Positions 55,857 through 64,000 of a stretch of DNA of 64,000 nt are shown here, in pieces. The DNA comes from Glebionis coronaria (lineage: Eukaryota > Streptophyta > Magnoliopsida > Asterales > Asteraceae): contig CM046876.1 of NCBI GenBank assembly GCA_025667525.1, positions 480,520,557 through 480,584,556 on the forward strand, in the 5' to 3' direction. The translations under genes and the position numbers were made by a program. Each line of letters begins with the position of its first letter. The stretch's first letter is position 1. The notes below the pieces were generated by a model. That model saw only the letters and a program-made list of their open reading frames with translations, was not told where the DNA came from and ran no database searches.

Positions 55857-57282
55857 ACCAGGCCCAGTCTTCTTTTGGGCAAGAGACAACATTTCTAACC
55901 ATTCAGAGAGGCCCAGATCTCTGAGTTTAAAGTCACTAAAGACTTTGTAGTTGGTTAGTTGGTTCTCTCTGTAAGGGTCATCACCATTCTTTTGTCTTTG
56001 TCAGTGTAACATGCATACTTGGTGATTTGACCAGGTTCAGCTCTTTGGTTTACAAGTCTTTCATATTCCTTTTGAAGGTTGCTCTTGAGTTCAGCCGCTC
56101 TGATGTTTGCAAGCCTTTAGTGTTCCAACATTTGAGCCTTTGCCTGCTCTGGGGTAAGTGGTGGTTCATCAGCGGTCTTGAATTTGTTCAGGTCAGAGTG
56201 TTTGTAGAGCTTGGTTGTAGATCCGCCTTCTTCTTGGAGGGAGTCCAGGGTTATTTCAGGTTGTTCAATGGCAATTCCTTTTCCCTTGTCCTTTATTGCA
56301 TCAGTGCTGGGGTTGAAGGATCTGAGAGGTTTTAGTGTAGGAATCCCTGTTGAAGGTGGTGGTTGTTTAAGTGATTGCTCCCCCTTAGGTTGAGCAGTGT
56401 CTTCTTCTTCTTCATAGGTGGAGGTTGCTGAATTCTTCCCCTCAGGCATAGCGCCGGTAGTAGCTGTGCCTGATCCAGACTTGCGGAACTTAACGAATTC
56501 TTGATGGACAAATAAGCAGATCTCTTTAAGTTCCTCTTGCAACAGCTCTTGAAGAAGTTTTCTTGAAGGCTCAGACGCCTTAGCAATAGCTGTAACATTT
56601 TCTTTGACAGCAGATGTGAGGACAGATGATATGTATTACTGGAGGCTCTGGTCTAGAACAGCTGGGAGGTGAGCTTGCAAGGCATTTCCCAGTAGTCGCG
56701 GAAGCAAGGCAGTCATAGAGGACTCCACATATGAAGTTAGTGAAGTCTCTTGTGTGGTGGTGAGTTCCTCAGCAGCATGGGTTAGTGTTTGTAATTCAGA
56801 GAGGATGACATCATTTGTGACTTTGGGCTTGGTTTTACTGATGTCACCCCTCTTAACCCAGAGAACCTCAACAACGAGTTCCTGAACATCTTTCATTCGA
56901 GGAACATGGACAGGCTTGAGGTTTGTAAATGTTCTAGGTGTTTCTTGGCCCCTAGTTCCATGACATTTAGTAAGGTTGGGAAGGGAACTAGGGTTGGTGT
57001 ACAGAGCCTCTGGTCCAATAGCTGCTTAGCAGCCAGTTCTTGCACATTGGGCATTGATGGGAAGGAGATGGGTTTTAACTCTGATGTAACTTGGTCATCA
57101 TCAGCATCCATATCAGCATAATCTGAAATGGTCAAGTCCTCTTCAATAATGAAGACCTCATCCTCTGGCATGGATTCAATGTCTGACATGGCATCGAGAT
57201 CTATGTTGGGGGCTTCAGCATTTTCATCACCAACAATAGAATAGGCATCATCATTCTACTGTTCTTCATGAAGATTATGAGC
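55857..57282 (-). pseudogene. Third ORF of element E, middle part (second exon), broken
   Basis: Frame from the predicted splice acceptor at 57282 with a TAG after HEEQ, then MSDIESMPEDE (57189). Acidic text leads into three similar blocks: NVQELAAKQLL, NVMELGAKKHLE and DVQELVVEVLW, a short protein repeat. A frameshift near 56900 and TAA codons at 56636 and 56117 break the chain. Lys/Glu-rich helices (KELLQEELKEI region), a Ser/Thr/Pro linker and TPEQAKAQMLEH follow. The part just before element D reads LAQKKTGPGAA, which joins to AAQMMKN at 46499. The protein has no signal peptide or membrane segment that I can see, so an envelope function is not supported. Function is unknown. Confidence 0.68.
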
Positions 57283-58135
57283 CTGTTATGATATTTGTTA
57301 GTAACCAATTGTGAAAAAAATATGAAGTTATCGATCGCCATTCGCTGCCCCTAGGAAAGCTGGGTGTGATTATCCAGCCCCCCCTAAGGATTTCTCCTTG
57401 GGACTCTTTTAAGTGTGAAATAGTTATGTTGAAGGGTCGCCATTCGCTGCCCCTAGGATAGCTGGGTGTGATTATCCAGCTCCCCCATAAGGATTACTCC
57501 TTGGGACTCTTTTGAGTTGTGAAAATTATGTGGTGAATGGTCGTCGTTCGCTGCCCCTAGGATAGCTGAGTGTGATTATCCAGCTCCCCCTGAAGGATTG
57601 CTCCTTGGGACTCTTTTAGTTGTGAATTCATGGAAGTTAAAGGTCGCCATTTATTGCTTCCCTTAGGAAGACTGAGGGTGATTATTCATTCCCCCCAAAA
57701 GAATAAATTCTTTGGGACTCTTTTAGTTGTGACTTATTTGAAGGTAATGGACGCCTTTTATCGCTGCCCCTAGGAAGACATAGGGTGATTATTCAGTCCC
57801 CCCAAAAGAATAAATTCTTTGGGACTCTTTTCATATGAGGGGACCCAGAGACTGCGTGAAGTGCAGAGACTCTGGGTCGGGACCTAAAGCATGCTCAAGT
57901 TGGTATGGACAAGAGCACAGTCCAGAGGGTGAAGGATCATCGGGGTGCGTTATGAGCACAAATGAATCATATCCTTGTGTTAAGACAGAGTGTACAGATA
58001 ATCCTAAGAGTTCTAGGTGCTGACACAGACACTCTATGGGTTGAGGCAAACCCTAAGACTTCATCACTCTCTCCTACAGAATGTTGAGAGTGATTGTATG
58101 TGAACCTCCAAGAGAATAAAATGGCAAACTAATAC
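57283..58135 (-). other. Predicted 853-nt intron in the third ORF of element E, holding a repeat array
   Basis: On the minus strand CAG|GTATTAG at 58135 is a donor and ATATCATAACAG|GC at 57283 an acceptor. Both junctions fall at codon boundaries, so the flanking frames join in phase 0. Between them the frame is not open and protein similarity stops. A retained intron in an integrated copy means the genomic RNA was unspliced while the third ORF would come from a spliced RNA. Confidence 0.6.
57335..57836 (-). repeat. Five ~103-bp tandem repeats with conserved hairpins inside the element E intron
   Basis: Units start near 57335, 57437, 57541, 57644 and 57752. Shared strings are CGCTGCCCCTAGGA, GTGATTATCCAGC or TTATTCA, a C run, and TTGGGACTCTTTT. 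A stem after the C run reads AAGGA / TCCTT in units 1-3 and AAGAAT / ATTCTT in units 4-5, flanked by CCC / GGG. The change in both arms keeps the pairing. Confidence 0.82.
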
Positions 58136-59305
58136 CTGAGAGATATCAGCGTTGAGAAGGTTCTTAGTCGTCTCTGCTGACTGGGAGACGCTAGACTCAG
58201 GTTGTTTGTCAGCGGTAGGCTCTTCAACCACATCCTCTAGAGAAGGGTATGGGTTATTCTTAGTCTTCTTGGTCTTGGAAGGATTAACAGAAGGGATTTA
58301 AGAGGAAAGGGGGGTGTCTTTCCTCTTCTTCTTCTTTTAATTGGGCACCTTGGGCTGAGAAGAAGACGACACAGAGGTCTTTAACAAAGACTTGTCAGTT
58401 AGTCTTTCAGAATTCACCTCATTGTGAGGGATCAAGGGCTCTCCATCAGCAACCAGTAGCCCAGCGACCTGCATCATGTGCCTGCTGAGAGGCACTTCAT
58501 CTTCCAAAGGAGTCTTTAGTGATGCAGCAGTGATGTGATAAGGAGAGAAGGAGAGAAGTTCATCATTTGTGTAGCCTTCACCCAGCATATCTTCTAAGAG
58601 AAGAGAGAGATATCTTGTGTAGCAGATGGTGGCTAGTCTGTTCTTCTTCCCTTTGTTTTCTAGCTTAGCAATGAGGTCAGAGTAAAGTATATGAGCGATC
58701 CCTATATCTTGCCCCCAAATTAAGCTGTAAGCAATTGCTTGCTGGGCTCCATTAAATTGATCATGAGACCCCTGGTTTCCACCCAAACATTTCACAATGT
58801 ATAACATCAGTGTCCTCCAAATAGGTGAAAAGTAGTTTACTTTGATCAGGGATTTGTTCTGAAAACCTTGGGTGGTGAAGGGTTTATCATTGTCGTCATG
58901 AGGAAGAAGGGTAGCCAGAGCCTTCTTTACTGTGGCGCTGGCAGGCACGGCGAACATGCCTTCATTGACTGGAAGTCCAATGACTTTGGCAAAGGTATGA
59001 AGATCAAAAGTGAGAGGTTGGGGATGTGTGGAAAGGTTGAAGGTGATGTGTGAAGAGGTTTGATGAACTTCGGCGCTATACCAGAACTCCTTCAAATATT
59101 GGTGGTAGCATGTGGAAGGTACTCTGGTTATGGCTTCAAAAATGGTGGAGTTTTTTAGGAAGGAGAACAATGCTTGGTAAAGGGAATTGTTGTGTTCCAA
59201 GAGAACTACACAATTGTTCAAGGAAATTTTGCCATCGTGTATCCCAAAATCAACGTTCGAGGCAGCCAGGACGGTGAAAGCGGTGTTTGTTGATGAAGAC
59301 GCCAT
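58136..59305 (-). pseudogene. Third ORF of element E, N-terminal part (first exon)
   Basis: ATG at 59305, 343 bases after the end of pol. It is open for 322 codons to TAA 58337, then continues in the same frame with one more TAA (near 58300) to the predicted donor at 58136. The N-terminal half contains LYQALFSFLKNS, YLKEFWYSAEVH, FAKVIGLPVNEG and LMLYIVKCLGGNQGSHDQFN, typical (from memory) of a large plant retrotransposon accessory family annotated as putative plant transposon protein. It is mainly helical, with no membrane segments. The tail is Lys-rich (KKKKRK) and could be a nuclear localisation signal. The role is unknown; its place matches the extra ORF of Sireviruses. Confidence 0.75.
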
Positions 59306-59647
59306 TGTTGAAGTGAGGAAGAAATGAAGGTTTTGGAGAAGATGAATAGTATGTGTGTGTGAAAGTAATGAGTAATGTGAGTTTTGAAAAGTGAGTCAAG
59401 GGTTTTGATAAAAGGGTTAGCCGTTTTACAATTAAAGCATTTAATGAAAAAATTACCTTTTAGGAAAAGTGGGACCCCTTGACTCTTCATGTGATATTTC
59501 TGTCCCTTGGAAAGCGGGAAAGTTGTTGACAATAAAGGTTAATCATTTGAATTAAATATGGGAATATATTAAGTCCCATTGGAATGTAACTACCTCGTTA
59601 CATTCAATTCCCTTTAATGCCCAGAGACAGAGATCAGAGATTATTTA
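59306..59647 (-). other. Spacer between pol and the third ORF of element E
   Basis: About 340 bases without a supported ORF or clear TATA box. A subgenomic or spliced transcript would be needed for the third ORF. Confidence 0.5.
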
Positions 59648-62600
59648 TCAGATTTGTTTACCAATATTGAGCATACCCAGCTCAGCAACCAACCTAGTAA
59701 AACTTGGCTCAGCCAGAGGCTTGGTGAATATATCAGCGAAATGGTATTCAGTGGGTATAAAATGAAGCTCAATATCACCTTTTAAAATATGGTCTCTGAT
59801 AAAGTGATACCTGATGTCAATATGCTTAGTTCTGGAATGAAGTACCGGATTATTTGAGATGGCTATAGCACTTGTGTTGTTACAGAATATGGGAACCTTT
59901 TCATAAATGATCCCATAATCAGCCAGCTGAATTTTCATCCAGAGAACTTGAGCACAAAAACCAGCGGTCCAACGTATTCAGCTTCAGCTGATGACATGGC
60001 CACATAGTTTTGTTTCTTGGCACTCCAGCATACTAACTTTCCTCCAAGGATTTGACAACTCCCAGAGGTGCTTTTTCTATCAAGACAACACCCAGCATAG
60101 TCGGAGTCTGAGTAGGCTTTGAGGTCGAAGCCTGATCCATTAAGATACCAGAGACCCAATGTGGGAGATCCTTTTAAGTACCTGAAAATTCTTTTGACAG
60201 CTACAAGGTGGGATTCCTTGGGGTTAGCTTGGTACCTAGCACAGAGACATGTGGCAAATTGTATGTCTGGTCTGCTTGTTGTGAGGTACATCAGTGACCC
60301 AATCATGCCTCTATATAAGGTCTCATTAATAGAGACCCCTAAGTCATCAGCTCCCAAGTTGTTGGGAGGAAGCATGGGGCATTTCACTGATGCACAATCA
60401 GACAGATCATACTTCTTGAGCAAATCCTTAATATATTTTTCTTGACAAATGGAAATTCCTTTTGAATTTTGTTTAATTTGAAAACCCAAGAAAAAAGTTA
60501 ATTCCCCCATCATGCTCATTTCATATTTTTTGGTCGTTAATTTGGAAAATTGTTTGCTCAATGTAATATTGGTTGAACCAAAAATTATATCATCCACATA
60601 AATCTGTACTAAAATGACATCACCCTTGGACCTATAAGTAAACAGGATTTGATCAATGGTACCTCTGACAAATTTATTTTCAAGTAAGAATTTTGATAGG
60701 GTTTCATACCAGGCTCTAGGCGCTTGTTTCAGCCCATAGAGTGCTTTGTGAAGTCTGCAGACGTGATCAGGATACTCACTGCTTTCAAACCCTGGGGGTT
60801 GATAGACTTATACTTCCTCTGCAAGCTTCCCATTGAGGAAAGCACTCTTCACATCCATCTGATATACAGTAAACCCCATATAAGCTGAAAAGGCTAGGAA
60901 GATTCTGATAGCTTCCAATCTGGCTACTGGTGCAAATGTTTCATCATAGTCAATCCCCTCAGATTGATTATATCCCCGCACCACAAGCCTAGCCTTGTTT
61001 TTGACAATCATGCTAGCTTCATACCTCTTGTTTTTGTAGACCCATTTAGTTCCAACCACTTTCTTCCCAGCTGGAGCTTTTACCAGAGTCCACACCTTGT
61101 TCCTCTTGATCTGATTCAACTCATCTTGCATGGCAACAACCCACCCTTCATCTAGAAGCGCAGCAGCCACATTCTTAGGTTCATCCTTAGAGAGAAAATC
61201 AGCGAAAAGGCATTCATTCGCTGAGGCAGTATCCAAAGATCTCAATTTGCCTCTGGTAGTGACTCCTTCAAAGGGTTCACCAAGAATATTCACCAGAAGA
61301 ATATCTTGGTTCCTACTCTATTTGGATTGAGGAGCAGGAGTCTCTGTGGGTTCAGGAGTCACAACAGGTTCAATGAATGTTGAGGGATCTTCACATATTA
61401 TTTCTTCGTCCATAATCTCTTCATCAAGAGGAGAGATTGGTTCGATGAGATCAGCATTCACAATAGTGGGTGGAGTGACTTGTTTATCATTTTCAACCTC
61501 TGGAGTGATGTCAGAGATTGAGTGAGGATAAAATGCATGAACATAAGGGAAGTCCTTGTGACAGCCCTTGGATGATTCCTTGGGATATGAGAAATCATCC
61601 TCTGGATATGATTTAACTTCATTGAAGTCAATGTCACATTCTTCTGAGTTGGTGTGGTTGATGACAACATCTGCTTCATTAAAGGTGACATGGATAGATT
61701 CTTCTAGTTCTTGTCTGCGGATGTTGAATACTCTATAAGCTCTGGAGGTGAGAGAGTAACCAACAAAGAATCCATCATCAGACTTTTCATCAAATTTTCC
61801 CAGGTGATCTCTGTAGTTGTGAATGAAAACAGGGCAACCAAAGACATGGAAGTAGCTTACATCAGGGGCTCTCTTCCTATATACTTCATAAGAGGTCTTG
61901 CCGTGTCTCTTCACTATAATGGATCTGTTTTGTGTATGACAGGCTGTGTTCACAGCTTCACCCCAAAACTGTTTAGGAAGTCTTGATTCGCTGAGCATAG
62001 TTCTAGAAGCCTCTATGAGGGTTCTGTTTCTTTTTTCAGCGACACCATTATGTTCAGGGGTGCCTGGGTTAGAAAAGTTCTATGATATTCCCTTTTCATC
62101 ACAAAAGGCTTCCATGGCATGATTCTTGAATTTAGTGCCATTGTCACTTCTGATAGCCTTAACTCTGCAGTCATTGAGATTCTCTATTTCTCTGATGAAG
62201 GACATTATTCTTTCAGCAACATCACTCTTTCATTTGAGAAATATTACCCATGTGAATCTAGAGAATTCATCTACAATGACTAGTGTATACTTGTTGTGAT
62301 TAAGGGATTGAGGTTTTACTGCTCCAAATAAGTCCATGTGAAGAAGATGGAGGCACTTATTTATGGAGAATGATTGTTTAGTCTTGAATGAGGCTCTATG
62401 GTGCTTCCCTTTCTCGCACCCTGAGCAGGTTCTGTCATTGGTGAAGGTCAGAGAGGGAAGCCCAACTACTAAATCATTCTTGGCCAGTTTCTTAATGTTT
62501 TTGAAGTTGAGATGGGAGAGTCTCTTATGCCATAGCCAATTTTCACTATCAGATGCTTTGGCATAGAGACAAGTGTTTGTCCCTTTTGGACAAGATGTCA

Positions 62601-62970
62601 TGTCGATGACATACACATCCCTTCTCCTGGGTGCAATTAGAACAATATCATCATTTTGATTGAAGATTGTTCCTTGGGTCTTAGTGAACAGAAGTTTGAA
62701 GTCAGCATCGCAGAGTTGACTAATGCTGATTAAGTTGTGCTTCAGTCCATTGACATAAGCGACCCTTGTGAAGGTTATTCCATTACAATCCACTGAGCCA
62801 TAACCCTCAGTAGCCCCTGAGAAATCATCTCCAAAGACTACTTTTGGACCAGACTCCTTTTTATATCTATGCAGATATTGTTTAACCCTAGAATTGTGTT
62901 TGGAGCACCCGCTATCCAGATACCAAATAGATTTCTTCAGATATTCCTGCATAGATATAAAAAATCCAGA
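59648..62970 (-). pseudogene. Element E pol: protease, integrase, RT, RNase H; broken
   Basis: Mostly one frame. The protease has WYLDSGCSKHNSR near 62930 and the integrase zinc site LWHKRLSHLN...CSGCEKGKHH lies near 62540-62400. Catalytic residues are visible in MDLFGAV, RSDNGTKF and GVAEKRNRTL. RT shows [30 protein letters not shown] and YVDDIIFGS (catalytic YVDD near 60590). RNase H has YSDSDYAGC, MSSAEAEYV and KHIDIRYHFIRD. Breaks: TGA at 62230, TAG at 62080, TAG at 61318, TAA at 60808 and a frameshift near 59980 in RNase H. The end is LGMLNIGKQI and a stop at 59648. All main catalytic motifs can be read, so the lesions are recent relative to loss of the domains. It is the Copia domain order of the SIRE group. 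Confidence 0.9.
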
Positions 62971-63039
62971 TTAGTTTCTATGATGAACCCACTTTCCAGT
63001 GGGTCCATGCTGTCGCTGACCAGCGACATTGGTCCTTCT

Positions 63040-64000
63040 CTAGTTTCCTCCCCCTCTTTGGTTGCAGTCCCTGGGTTCATGACGCATGCTTCCACATATG
63101 TCACATCCAGGGTAGTGCTCGCACTCATTAGAGTGATGGTCGAAGAAGCCACAGTACTTGCTGGGGGGATTAGGTCTGTAACCCTGAGAGTTATCTCTAG
63201 ATTTAGGCTCAGCCTTTCTAGAGGGTCGATGAGGAGTTTTTGATCTCATTTGAGTTCTGGTTCTTTGAACCGCTATGACCTCCTCATGCTCTCTAGATGT
63301 GTGTTCAGTGGACTCGCATGTGATACATTTTGGTTTCTTAGTGCAATCCTTAGATGAGTGATTCTTGAAACCGCAATGCTTGCAAGGTCTGAACAAAGCT
63401 CTCCCCTTGGAGCTACTAGATCCTTCACCAAGAGAGTTAACAGATGGACTATTAACTCTGGGGTTGATTTGTTCTTTCAACCCTTTTACCTCTTCCATCA
63501 AGGTGAGGAGAAGTTGCTTCGTGGGTGAAAGCTCTTCAGGGGGAGGAGTGGGTTTGTTGGAGTCCTTAGCCATGAAAACCTTTTTATTCTCTTTATCAAC
63601 GACTTTGAGAATTAAATTCCCAGGGGTTTTAGTTGGAGGTTTTGGGCCAAGCAAGGAATCAGATGGGTTAGCACCAGCGAGTCTTGGTGGGGCTGGTACC
63701 TCTGATTCTTTGTCAGAGTTCTTCTCATCCACAGAGGTGGAAGAAGGAGAAGAAACATCTGAAGGGACAAATTTTACATTGGGAACACGGATATGTTTTT
63801 TGTATCTACCTTTTCCACCAATAACTTGAACCACATCACCAGGTATGGATTCAGCGACTATTTCTTCCACTGTGGATTGAGCCAAATTCCATTTTTCAAT
63901 GGTTTTTCTAAGTTCAGAATTTTCATCAGACAAAGACTCATTTCAATAGATAATTTGCTCACTTCATTTTGAAGTTGATTAGCAAGATTCACAAATGGTT
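63040..64000 (-). pseudogene. Element E gag, C-terminal part (runs off window)
   Basis: Reads leftward from the edge: NLANQLQNEVSKLSIEMS, a coiled-coil stretch, then a small frameshift near 63945. The frame then stays open from 63933 to a TAG at 63040. It holds a Pro/Ser-rich linker and a series of zinc knuckles: CKHCGFKNHSSKDC, a degenerate CITCESTEHTSREH (last Cys replaced), a partial YCGFFDHHSNEC and CDICGSMRHEPRDC. The same frame continues past the TAG toward protease with another TAA at 62971. It would bind genomic RNA in the particle. The N-terminal capsid part lies beyond the window. Confidence 0.85.

Larger units (their letters stand above)
45001..64000 (-). mobile_element. Element E: SIRE/Sirevirus-type Copia retrotransposon with a third ORF, 5' end outside window
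   Basis: On the minus strand the order is gag (from the window edge), protease, integrase, RT, RNase H, a third ORF of about 1 kb or more downstream of pol, purine tract and 3' LTR. Integrase before RT is the Copia order, and the RT and gag resemble the SIRE group. Sireviruses often carry an extra ORF in the envelope position. The element interrupts the RT of element F and is itself interrupted by element D within its third ORF. Several nonsense codons and a frameshift show it is old and inactive. Confidence 0.9.

Noticed and set aside
57335..57836. Five regular repeats considered as a CRISPR array
   Set aside because: Units are contiguous ~103-bp copies without unique spacers, in plant retroelement DNA.
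58337..59305. Third ORF of element E considered as an envelope gene
   Set aside because: Position fits, but no signal peptide, membrane segment or cleavage site is visible. It is better described as an accessory protein of unknown role.

Overview
The window is plant nuclear DNA, AT-rich and almost entirely made of nested transposable elements. I see no intact host gene, rRNA, tRNA or CRISPR array. The gag, pol and accessory proteins resemble, from memory, families that are abundant in Asteraceae (Tanacetum, Artemisia, lettuce relatives), so a daisy-family genome is my best guess. That placement is inference and was not checked by any search.

Layout. 1-10591: element A, minus strand, a Ty3/gypsy-type element with 3.6 kb LTRs and only a gag-protease ORF (left LTR cut by the window edge). 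11224-27145: element B, plus strand, a decayed Tekay/Del-type chromovirus with gag-pol and a chromodomain-like end. Element C (13541-20431, exact 5-bp target duplication) sits inside B. C is a Copia-type derivative with 320-bp LTRs, a gag remnant, no enzymes, and a long noncoding part rich in hairpins and repeated polypurine tracts. 28629-30408: a non-autonomous Mutator-like element with 147-bp inverted repeats and an exact 9-bp target duplication. 36844-37560: an F-box family pseudogene fragment. 37794-45000: element F, minus strand, the 3' part of a Tat-lineage Ty3/gypsy element with two RNase H domains and an antisense accessory gene that has introns. Element E (45001 to the window end, minus strand, SIRE/Sirevirus-type Copia) is inserted in the reverse transcriptase of F. 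Element D (46500-55851, plus strand, exact target duplication gcagc) is inserted in the third ORF of E. The order of insertion is therefore F, then E, then D.

How the parts relate. B, E and F are remnants of enzyme-coding families. A, C and D lack reverse transcriptase and integrase and would need enzymes in trans. A and D, although diverged, share a tRNA-Asp primer site with the same mismatch, the same unusual gag zinc-knuckle spacing, the same protein end (DPGI) and an ordered noncoding module after gag: hairpin, GGAAACCC stem, purine tract, 20-nt hairpin, purine tract. In each element the internal purine tracts match that element's own terminal tract.

Most notable are: (1) an array of about 150-bp repeats in C, each holding four hairpins whose stems change in a compensatory way between units; (2) the shared A/D module; (3) an apparent 853-nt phase-0 intron in the third ORF of E that carries five ~103-bp hairpin repeats; (4) the intron-containing antisense gene of F with its own TATA box; and (5) 18-bp TTCCGAA-based arrays in the transcribed leaders of C and D.
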